Part shown: piece by piece, positions 51,911 through 59,078 of the stretch | Numbering within the stretch: the first letter of the stretch is position 1 | Layout: each line of letters opens with the position of its first letter | Assembly (NCBI GenBank): GCA_022825725.1 | Contig: JAJDWE010000043.1 | Span: 1 to 64,000, forward strand | Source of the DNA: Gemmatimonadota bacterium | GTDB lineage: Bacteria > Gemmatimonadota > Gemmatimonadetes > Palauibacterales > Palauibacteraceae | Direction of reading: 5' to 3' | Length of the DNA stretch: 64,000 nt | Notes under the pieces: generated by a model | Seen by the model: the letters and a program-made list of their open reading frames with translations, nothing else | Told to the model about the DNA's origin: nothing | Databases searched by the model: none | Translations under genes and position numbers: made by a program

Positions 51911-52235
51911 GACCAGCTATTCCGGAGATACCGCCGTAGGCGTGGTCAGCGGGCGCGTAGACTCCAGCAACGCCAAGGATTTTGATGGTGAACTCTCCGG
52001 CATCATCGACGGGGGGGCCACCAACCTGGTCCTGGACTGCGGGAGCCTGCGCTACATCAGCAGTGCCGGCCTGCGGGCGTTGCTGATCGCCATCCGCAAG
52101 ACCAACCAGGCCGGCGGAGGGCTCGCCCTGTGCCACGTGCCGGAAAATATCCTCGAGGTGCTGGAGGTCAGCGGCTTCGTGCGCTTGACCAAGGTCTTCG
52201 AGACGGTCGAAGAGGCTCAGGCGAGCTTCAAGTAG
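51900..52235 (+). CDS. RsbV-like STAS anti-anti-sigma factor
   Basis: 111 residues. The STAS fold opens MNIETSYSGDTAVGVVSGRV and has the phosphorylation loop RYISSAGLRALL, with Ser54/Ser55 as the acceptor. It would be phosphorylated by the preceding RsbW-like kinase and dephosphorylated by the divergent PP2C phosphatase. Its stop is followed by a hairpin that also terminates the convergent porin gene. Confidence 0.9.
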   Translation: MNIETSYSGDTAVGVVSGRVDSSNAKDFDGELSGIIDGGATNLVLDCGSLRYISSAGLRALLIAIRKTNQAGGGLALCHVPENILEVLEVSGFVRLTKVFETVEEAQASFK

Positions 52236-52242
52236 GAAGACC

Positions 52243-52281
52243 AAAAAAAGGGGGGCGCACCGGGTCGACGGCGCGCCCCCC
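52243..52281 (-). terminator. Intrinsic terminator of the porin gene (possibly bidirectional)
   Basis: GGGGGGCGC (52250) pairs with GCGCCCCCC (52273). On the minus strand the stem is followed by seven T residues (52243-52249 complement), so it is a canonical rho-independent terminator for the porin gene ending at 52309. It is placed between the convergent rsbV and porin stops and could also slow plus-strand transcription. Confidence 0.88.
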
Positions 52282-52308
52282 GAGCCATCGCGGCCCGCCC
52301 GGGCCCGA

Positions 52309-53367
52309 TCAGAAGAACGCGAACGCCTGGACCTTCAAGGACCAGTCCGACCGGCCGCCCGAGCTGTAGAAATCCACGTTCGTGGAGATCCCGTTTCGAC
52401 CCGTGAAGTAGACCATGACGCCGGGCGTGATCACCGTACCGGTGACCTTCTCCGGATGCTCCGCGCCGGAATCGACCCAGCTTACCCGGAGCATCGGCTC
52501 GATTCCGGAGAACTGCGACTCCGGCGCCATCGGCACGTACCAGAAGGCCATGAACTGGAAGGCGGAGAACTTCGCGTCGTCGTTCAGCCTCCAGTTGCGA
52601 CCCTGCAGGACGTTGGCGATCAGGTGGGGACCGCCGAGCCACGTGCCGAGTTCCACCTCGGCTCCGATGGCCGGGACGCCCATCGTCTCCCCGTGGCTGT
52701 TCAGCGTCTCGTCGAGGGCGAAGTAGGCGGACACCCGCGTTTCCCCCCCGGTCGGGAAGAGGGAGAGCTGGCCCGACGCCGACTTCCCGGTGTTCACGTC
52801 CTTGTTCCCGATCCCCTCGCCGTTGGTGAGCGTGAAGCGGTAGCCGAACAGCTCGCTCACGCGCCCCTGCGCGAGGATGCCGGGCTCGTAGTTGTCCAGG
52901 CCCAGCACGTCGGTGAGGCGGCCGTAGGTGCACACGCCGCCGACGCCGGGGCAGTGATCCACGCCCGTGACCCTGGCGTCTCGTTCGATGACCGGGAGCC
53001 AGGAGTTCGGCACCAGCCAGAAATACGACATCCCCTTCTTGAACTGCCCCAGCTGGATCTCGAGCGCCTCGCTCGGCGTGAGTTCCAGGTAGGCTTCGAG
53101 AACCGCTGCGCCGTCAATGTTGAACTGGGCCCTGGCTCCGACGAGGTCGTTGAGCTGCCCGTCGATCGTCACCCACGCGCGGCGGATGAAGAAGGACGAA
53201 GGCTGCTCGTCAACGCTTGAAGCCTCGTACTGGGCCTGGACTCGGGCGCCCACCGTGACGGTGGAGCCGCCACGCGCCCGGATTTCCTGGGCAAGGAGGG
53301 GGTGGACTGCCGAAAGCGTCAGTCCCAGCCCGAATGCGGCGACCACTCCAATGGAGCGTTTCCACAT
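52309..53367 (-). CDS. Porin (OprO/OprP-like outer-membrane channel)
   Basis: 352 residues from ATG 53367. Signal peptide ends PLLA-QE. The mature chain starts with a porin-type region (TVTVGARVQAQYEASSVDEQ, FFIRRAWVTIDGQLNDLVGA, LEIQLGQFKKGMSYFW) and ends in Phe (LKVQAFAFF), as required for barrel insertion. Homologous porins of the OprO/P group pass phosphate or other anions, but specificity is not readable. A Cys pair in DHCPGVGGVCTYG is unusual in porins. Divergent from the ammonium transporter gene. Confidence 0.8.
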   Translation of the reverse strand: MWKRSIGVVAAFGLGLTLSAVHPLLAQEIRARGGSTVTVGARVQAQYEASSVDEQPSSFFIRRAWVTIDGQLNDLVGARAQFNIDGAAVLEAYLELTPSEALEIQLGQFKKGMSYFWLVPNSWLPVIERDARVTGVDHCPGVGGVCTYGRLTDVLGLDNYEPGILAQGRVSELFGYRFTLTNGEGIGNKDVNTGKSASGQLSLFPTGGETRVSAYFALDETLNSHGETMGVPAIGAEVELGTWLGGPHLIANVLQGRNWRLNDDAKFSAFQFMAFWYVPMAPESQFSGIEPMLRVSWVDSGAEHPEKVTGTVITPGVMVYFTGRNGISTNVDFYSSGGRSDWSLKVQAFAFF

Positions 53368-53549
53368 GATGATATGCCCTCTCGTCGAAGATTCCGGTGC
53401 AGTCGGGTCACTCCCGAAGATAATCGGCTGCCGCCGTTCGGCTACCGGCCCACCGAACCCGTTGCGCGACGCCGGGAACGGACGCAACCTAAACCCGGAG
53501 TCGCGAAGGGCCATGCTCGAGCCGAAAACCTGCTGAAGGAGGAGCCGCC

Positions 53550-54956
53550 GTGAGCATCCATCAGGTACGCTGGTCCCGCCGGTTCGCGGCGGGAAGGAAT
53601 CTCGCAGCCGCGCTGCTCTCCGGCGCGTGCCTCCTCCTGGCGCCGGCCGTCCTCGCCGCGCAGGACGGTGGTGGAGATCTCGGGTTCGTCCTCAACACGT
53701 ATTCGTTCCTCGTCTGGGGCGTGCTCGTGATGTGGATGTGCGCGGGTTTCACGATGCTCGAGGCGGGTTCGGTCCGGTCGAAGAGCGCTTCGATGATCTG
53801 CATGAAGAACATCGGGCTCTACTCGATCGCGGGCCTCGCCTACTACGTCATCGGCTACAACCTCATGTACGTCGATGTCGGGAGCGGGATCGGGTCGATC
53901 AGCTTCTTCTACGGTCCGTCCGCGGATGAAGTGGCGCTCATCGGCGGGAACGAAGGCGCAGCCGGCGCCGTGGCGGAGAACGGCTACTCCGTGATGTCGG
54001 ACTGGTTCTTCCAGATGGTCTTCGTCGCCACGACCGCCTCGATCGTCTCCGGCGCGCTGGCCGAGCGGGTCAAGCTCTGGACCTTCTTCGTCTTCGTGGG
54101 CGTGCTCACCGCGATCATCTACCCCATCGTCGGCGCATGGACGTGGGGCGGCGGCTGGCTCGGACAGATGGGCTTCACGGACTTCGCCGGCTCGACGATC
54201 GTGCACTCGACCGGCGGCTGGGCGGCGCTCGCCGGCGCGCTCGTCGTGGGTCCGCGCTGGGGCAAGTACCGCAAGGACGGCTCCATTCAGCCGACCCCCC
54301 CGTCGAACATCCCCGCGGTCACGCTGGGCGTGTTCATCCTCTGGATGGGCTGGTTCGGCTTCAACGGCGGCTCCGAACTCGCCCTTTCGGGCGTCGTCAA
54401 CGCGGTGTCGATGAGCAACATCCTCGTGAACACGAACCTCGCCGCGGCGGCCGGCGTCATCACGGCGCTCTGCCTGTCCCGGTCCATCCTCGGCCGGGTC
54501 GACCTCTTCGCCACGCTCAACGGGGCGATCTCCGGCATGGTGGCGATCACGGCCGGGCCGAACATCACGAACTCGCTGTGGGCGATCCTGATCGGCGCCG
54601 TCGGCTCCCTCCTGTGCATGCTCGGACTGAAGCTGCTGGAGGTGCGGCGGGTCGACGATGTGGTCGGGGCGGTGCCCGCGCACCTGTTCGCCGGAATCTG
54701 GGGCACGCTCGCCACCTGCATCGCGGCCGGCGGCGACCCCGTCGTGCAGTTGACCGGCATCGTGGCCGTCGGCGCGTTCGCCTTCTCCGTTTCCTGGATC
54801 CTCTGGATGGTGCTGGACCGGGTGATGGGGGTTCGCGTGTCGCGGAGCGTCGAGAGCATCGGCCAGGACGCGGCGGAACTCGGGATCGATGCCTATCCCG
54901 AATTCGTCCTCATGGTGGATCCCGACGCCGACGACGACTACCGCGACGCGGACTGA
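53550..54956 (+). CDS. amt: Ammonium transporter (Amt)
   Basis: 468 residues from GTG 53550, preceded by AAGGAGGAG. A cleavable signal peptide ending VLAA-QD precedes 11 membrane helices, as in many Amt proteins. The family block AGFTMLEAGSVRSKSASMI and the pore histidines in STIVHSTGGWAAL and PAHLFAGIWGT are intact. It imports ammonium. No GlnK/GlnB gene is next to it, which is unusual; instead it opens a six-gene operon with peptide-modification enzymes and two outer-membrane proteins. Only 25 bases separate it from the ATP-grasp gene. Confidence 0.95.
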   Translation: MSIHQVRWSRRFAAGRNLAAALLSGACLLLAPAVLAAQDGGGDLGFVLNTYSFLVWGVLVMWMCAGFTMLEAGSVRSKSASMICMKNIGLYSIAGLAYYVIGYNLMYVDVGSGIGSISFFYGPSADEVALIGGNEGAAGAVAENGYSVMSDWFFQMVFVATTASIVSGALAERVKLWTFFVFVGVLTAIIYPIVGAWTWGGGWLGQMGFTDFAGSTIVHSTGGWAALAGALVVGPRWGKYRKDGSIQPTPPSNIPAVTLGVFILWMGWFGFNGGSELALSGVVNAVSMSNILVNTNLAAAAGVITALCLSRSILGRVDLFATLNGAISGMVAITAGPNITNSLWAILIGAVGSLLCMLGLKLLEVRRVDDVVGAVPAHLFAGIWGTLATCIAAGGDPVVQLTGIVAVGAFAFSVSWILWMVLDRVMGVRVSRSVESIGQDAAELGIDAYPEFVLMVDPDADDDYRDAD

Positions 54957-54981
54957 GCGTCCCCCGCACGCGAACCGCGCG

Positions 54982-56481
54982 ATGTCGGCGGTGAAGTTTG
55001 TCGATCACGGCTATGCCGACCCGGACCCCGCCATCTCGGCGGGGTCCGGGCCTTTCCGCCATTACGAACTGGATTCCGCGTTTCACGACGAGTTGTTTCA
55101 CGAGGACGGTACTCCCCGGGCGCGGGCGCGCCGACTCGGAGCCGCCCTCTCCCGGATCCCCCCCGAGGATCTCGAGCGGCTCCAGGACGGCGTGTACCGC
55201 CGTTTCGTCCATGAGGGGATCACGTTCACGGTCCTCGGCGTCGAGGATGTCTCGGAGCAGATCATCCCCATCGACTGCGTGCCGCGCCTCATCACGGCCG
55301 AGGAGTGGGATCACATCGAGCGGGGGCTGAAGCAGCGCCTCACGGCCCTCAACCTGTTCCTCCACGACGTCTACCACGACGGGAAGTCGCTGCGGGATGG
55401 CATCGTCCCCCTCGACCTCGTGCTCGGCTGTCCCCAGTACCGTATCGAGATGCGGGGGATGAAGGTGCCGCACGACGTGTACGTTGCCGTGTGCGGGACG
55501 GACATCGTGCGGGCGGGCGACACCTTCGCGGTGCTGGAGGACAATCTCCGGGTCCCGTCGGGCGTCTCCTACATGCTCGCCTGCCGCACGGCGATGAAAT
55601 GGGCCTTCCCGTATCTGTATCGAGCGTACGGGGTCCGCGAGGTGGCGGACTATCCGGAGCGCCTCTACTCGACGATCGCGTCGCTATCGCTGACCGCGGA
55701 CACGCCCCGCATGGCGGTGCTGACGCCGGGCCGATACAACTCCGCCTACTACGAGCACGCGTTTCTCGCCGGCGAGATGGGCGTCGACCTCGTGGAGGGG
55801 CGGGATCTCGTGGTGCACGACGCGACGCTGTACGCCCGCACGGCCGCGGGTCTGCGCCGGATCGACGTGCTCTACCGGCGAATCGATGACGATTTTCTGG
55901 ATCCGGTCGCCTTCCGGGAAGACTCCGTGCTCGGGGCCGCCGGTCTCTTCCACGCGTACCGCGCCGGGAACCTCGTGCTCGCCAATGCGCCGGGCACGGG
56001 CGTGGCGGACGACAAGGCGTTGTATGCCTACGTCCCGCGCCTCATCCGCTATTTCCTGGATGAAGAGCCGATTCTGGCCAACGTGGAAACCCACCTCTGC
56101 CGAGAGCCGGACGGCCTCGCCTACACGCTCGACAACCTCGAGGAACTCGTCGTGAAGGAGGTCGGCGGGTCGGGCGGCTACGGGATGCTCGTGGGCCCGC
56201 ATGCGACGGAGGCCGAGCGGAGGGCGTTCGCCGAGCACCTGCGCAGCGATCCGGCGAACTACATCTCGCAGCCGGTGCTGCCCCTTTCGCGGGCGGGCTG
56301 TTTCGTGGACGGACGCCTGGAGCCTCGCCACGTGGACCTGCGCCCCTTCGTTCTCCAGGGGAGGGACGAGCAGCACGTGGTTCCCGGGGGCCTGTGCCGC
56401 GTCGCGCTGCGCAAGGGAAGCCTCGTCGTGAACTCCAGCCAGGGCGGAGGCTGCAAGGACCTGTGGATCCTGCGTGAGTAG
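54982..56481 (+). CDS. Circularly permuted ATP-grasp protein (CP_ATPgrasp type 2)
   Basis: 499 residues from ATG 54982. The blocks HYELDSAFHDELF, RLQDGVYRRFVHEGITFTV, TALNLFLHDVYHDGKSLRDG and VYVAVCGTDIVRAGDTFAVLEDNLRVPSGVSYM (residues about 170-202) define the circularly permuted ATP-grasp proteins (former DUF404/DUF407). ATP-grasp metal/phosphate residues are in VLEDNLRVP and VKEVGGSGGYGM. ATP-grasp enzymes make amide bonds between carboxylates and amines; this type is predicted to form peptide-like bonds in systems with an alpha-E protein and a transglutaminase, both encoded just downstream. The substrate is not known. Confidence 0.85.
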   Translation: MSAVKFVDHGYADPDPAISAGSGPFRHYELDSAFHDELFHEDGTPRARARRLGAALSRIPPEDLERLQDGVYRRFVHEGITFTVLGVEDVSEQIIPIDCVPRLITAEEWDHIERGLKQRLTALNLFLHDVYHDGKSLRDGIVPLDLVLGCPQYRIEMRGMKVPHDVYVAVCGTDIVRAGDTFAVLEDNLRVPSGVSYMLACRTAMKWAFPYLYRAYGVREVADYPERLYSTIASLSLTADTPRMAVLTPGRYNSAYYEHAFLAGEMGVDLVEGRDLVVHDATLYARTAAGLRRIDVLYRRIDDDFLDPVAFREDSVLGAAGLFHAYRAGNLVLANAPGTGVADDKALYAYVPRLIRYFLDEEPILANVETHLCREPDGLAYTLDNLEELVVKEVGGSGGYGMLVGPHATEAERRAFAEHLRSDPANYISQPVLPLSRAGCFVDGRLEPRHVDLRPFVLQGRDEQHVVPGGLCRVALRKGSLVVNSSQGGGCKDLWILRE

Positions 56482-56505
56482 CGGCCGGGAGAGGGGCGCC
56501 GGACG

Positions 56506-57489
56506 ATGCTAGCCCGGATGGCGGCGAACTTCTACTGGCTCGGGCGCTATGCGGAACGGACCGAGAACACGGCCCGTCTGCTCGAGTATCAGCTGACCCG
56601 GCTCGTGGATACGGATGCCGACGAACTCGCCCTCGGGTGGCGCGTCGTGTACCGGGCGCTGAGCCAGTCCCCTCCGCACGCGCCGGCAGATGTGGACGAA
56701 GCCGAGGCCTTCCTCATCGCGGATGCCTACACGTTGACTGGCGGCCTCGTCGAGGACACGACGAACCCGGCATCGATGATTTCGTGCTGGGGGATGGCGC
56801 GGGAGAACGCCAGGGAGATCCGGCCCCGGCTGCCCCTGCCCGTGTGGGTTTGCCTGAACCAGGGGTTCCTCTGGCTCCAGGAGACCGAGTTCGCCGACGC
56901 CTGGGGCGAAGGTCCCGCGGCGCTGGTGAGCCGGGCGATCGACCGGCTCCGCCTCCTCGCGGGAGTCGTGGACGCCAACATGGCGCGTGACGATGCATGG
57001 CGGTTCCTCGAAATCGGCCGTTACGTGGAGCGGCTGCAGCAGCAGGTCGTGCTGCTCGACATGTGGGATCGGATCGCGCGGCCGGACGGTGATGGCCTGG
57101 TCCTTTCCTGGGCCGACTTGCTCCGCGTGTGCGGCGCCTTCGAACCCTACCGCCGGGATCGGTCGCTCACCCTGCGGCGCAGCTCCGTGCTCGGGTTTCT
57201 GCTGCGGAACCCCGAGGTCTCCCGTTCCGTGCGCTACGCGACCGACCGTATCGGATCCGCGCTGCGGGGAATCGACCCGGCCGGTGGACGTCCGCCGCTC
57301 GCCCCCCCGCACCGCATGGTGCTCCGCATGGCGGCGGCCCTCGAGCTCGACCCGGGCGAGGAGGAACCCCCACCCGATGGGGCGTCCGCGGAGGTCTTCG
57401 AGTCTCTGACGCGCGACAGCCGGACGCTGCACAGCCTCGTCCAGGCCTCGTACGTCGACTACCCGGTGGCCGCGGGGCTCCCATCATGA
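56506..57489 (+). CDS. Alpha-E domain protein (DUF403)
   Basis: 327 residues, nearly all helical. MLARMAANFYWLGRYAERTE followed by NTARLLEYQLTRLVD is the diagnostic N-terminus of alpha-E (DUF403) proteins; RAIDRLRLLAGVVDANMARD and FLEIGRYVERLQQQVVLLD match the central repeat. Alpha-E proteins always travel with the permuted ATP-grasp enzyme and a transglutaminase; their biochemical role is not established, possibly as a partner or carrier. It overlaps the next gene by four bases. Confidence 0.9.
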   Translation: MLARMAANFYWLGRYAERTENTARLLEYQLTRLVDTDADELALGWRVVYRALSQSPPHAPADVDEAEAFLIADAYTLTGGLVEDTTNPASMISCWGMARENAREIRPRLPLPVWVCLNQGFLWLQETEFADAWGEGPAALVSRAIDRLRLLAGVVDANMARDDAWRFLEIGRYVERLQQQVVLLDMWDRIARPDGDGLVLSWADLLRVCGAFEPYRRDRSLTLRRSSVLGFLLRNPEVSRSVRYATDRIGSALRGIDPAGGRPPLAPPHRMVLRMAAALELDPGEEEPPPDGASAEVFESLTRDSRTLHSLVQASYVDYPVAAGLPS

Positions 57490-58358
57490 TCGCGCGCTAC
57501 ACCATCGAACACGCGATCGAGTTCGTCTACAGCGCGCCGGTGACGGTGTCCGTCATGACGCTTTACCTGCACCCCGCGCAGGACCGAAGGCAGGTCGTGC
57601 GCGGGTTCACGCTCGAGACCGACCCGTCCGGCTCCGTATTCGAATTCGAAGGACCCTTTCACAATCGGGGCCACTTCTTCGATCGCCCCGGAAAGCACCG
57701 CCGTCTCTCGATCGTCGGACGTTCGACGGTGGAGGTGGGTCCGATACCGGAGACGCCCTCCGAGGTCGGGGAAGACGCGTGGGCCCGGCTCGGCGCCGCG
57801 ACGAGCGCTCCCGAACTCGGGCTGATGCTGCAGCCGAGCCGTTTCGTCCGCTCCTCGCCGCTCCTCGCCGACTTCATCGGCAGCTGCGGCATCGAACGCG
57901 GGGACGATCCGCTGGCGACCGCCACGGCTCTGGGGAGCCGGCTCCACGAGTCGTTTGATTATATTCCAGGTACGACCGCCGTGGATTCGCCGATCGAGCG
58001 CATCCTCGAGAGCCGCGAAGGCGTGTGCCAGGACTACGCTCACGTCATGGCGTCGATCCTGCGGGGCTGGGGGATCCCGACGCGTTACGTGTCGGGCTAT
58101 CTGGGTCCGGACGGCGGAAACGGCGGTGGCGCGGCGACGGGAGAGAGCCACGCCTGGGTCGAGAGCTGGTTCCCGGGCCTGGGATGGGTCGGCTTCGATC
58201 CGACCAACGACACACAATGCGACGAGCGCCATGTGCGGGTCGCGGTGGGGCGCGACTATGCCGACGTTCCGCCGACTCGCGGCGTCTTCCGGGGTTCCGC
58301 GGAGTCCATGCTTCGCACCCGGGTCACCATAGAAAGAGGAGGAGAATCGTGCCCGTGA
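57486..58358 (+). CDS. Transglutaminase-like cysteine peptidase
   Basis: 290 residues from ATG 57486, overlapping the alpha-E stop. The N-terminal transglutaminase-associated domain (YTIEHAIEFVYSAPVTVSVM) is followed by the papain-like core with the triad Cys181 (EGVCQDYAHVM), His222 (ESHAWVE) and Asp238 (WVGFDPTND). All three residues are present, so it should be an active cysteine hydrolase or acyltransferase. In these systems it is thought to cleave or remodel the amide bonds made by the ATP-grasp enzyme. No signal peptide is visible. Confidence 0.9.
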   Translation: MIARYTIEHAIEFVYSAPVTVSVMTLYLHPAQDRRQVVRGFTLETDPSGSVFEFEGPFHNRGHFFDRPGKHRRLSIVGRSTVEVGPIPETPSEVGEDAWARLGAATSAPELGLMLQPSRFVRSSPLLADFIGSCGIERGDDPLATATALGSRLHESFDYIPGTTAVDSPIERILESREGVCQDYAHVMASILRGWGIPTRYVSGYLGPDGGNGGGAATGESHAWVESWFPGLGWVGFDPTNDTQCDERHVRVAVGRDYADVPPTRGVFRGSAESMLRTRVTIERGGESCP

Positions 58359-59071
58359 TCCGCGTTGATTCGTTCCGGTTCCGGGGGCTCCGGCTCGTTG
58401 TTGCCGTTGCCGCCCTCTTCGCCTTCGCGGTCCCCGCACAGGGCCAGTCCGTCTCCATCGGGGCCGACGTCGTGAGCCGCTATGTCTGGCGCGGCGTCGA
58501 CTTCGGAGAATCCATGGCCGTGCAGCCGGCGATCACCTTCGGGACCGGAGGGCTCGAATTCGGCGCGTGGGGTTCGTACTCCATCTCCGCATCGGGCGCC
58601 TCGGCCAACGAGAACGATCTCTGGGCGACCTACACCGTGACGGCCGAGTCCGGCCTCTCCGTCGCGGTCGGAATCACCGACTACTACTTCCCTTCGCCCG
58701 GCGCGGACGCTGGCTTCGGGGCCGGCGCGGCCCACACGGTGGAGTTGTCGCTCGGCTTCTCGGGTCCCGAGACCTTCCCGATCTCGCTCTTCGGAGGCAT
58801 GCTTACCGAGAGCAGCGTGCTGTACGCGGAGGTGGGCGTGCCCTTTGCGATTACCGGAGCGGATGTCGAACTGCAGCTGCACATGGGTTTCGTGGGCGGC
58901 GAGAGCGATTTCTACGGCACCGACGAGGCGGCCCTGGTCAACCTGGGGGTCACGGCGAGCAAGGACCTCGCGATCACCGAAACCTTCGCCGTGCCGGTGA
59001 GCGTCGCGTACATCCTGAACCCCGATCAGGATCGCGCGCACCTGGTGTTCGGCTTCAGCATCGCGCCCTGA
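58349..59071 (+). CDS. TorF-family outer-membrane porin
   Basis: 240 residues from GTG 58349, preceded by AGGAGGAG. The signal peptide ends PAQG-QS. The mature N-terminus VSIGADVVSRYVWRGVDFGE is the family hallmark (Gcw_chp/TorF), followed by VQPAITFGTGGLEFGAWGSY and further alternating strands, ending FGFSIAP. Other copies of this family are often found near ammonium transporters or nitrogen regulators, as here. It overlaps the transglutaminase by ten bases, which makes co-expression likely. Confidence 0.85.
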   Translation: MPVIRVDSFRFRGLRLVVAVAALFAFAVPAQGQSVSIGADVVSRYVWRGVDFGESMAVQPAITFGTGGLEFGAWGSYSISASGASANENDLWATYTVTAESGLSVAVGITDYYFPSPGADAGFGAGAAHTVELSLGFSGPETFPISLFGGMLTESSVLYAEVGVPFAITGADVELQLHMGFVGGESDFYGTDEAALVNLGVTASKDLAITETFAVPVSVAYILNPDQDRAHLVFGFSIAP

Positions 59072-59078
59072 GTAAGCG

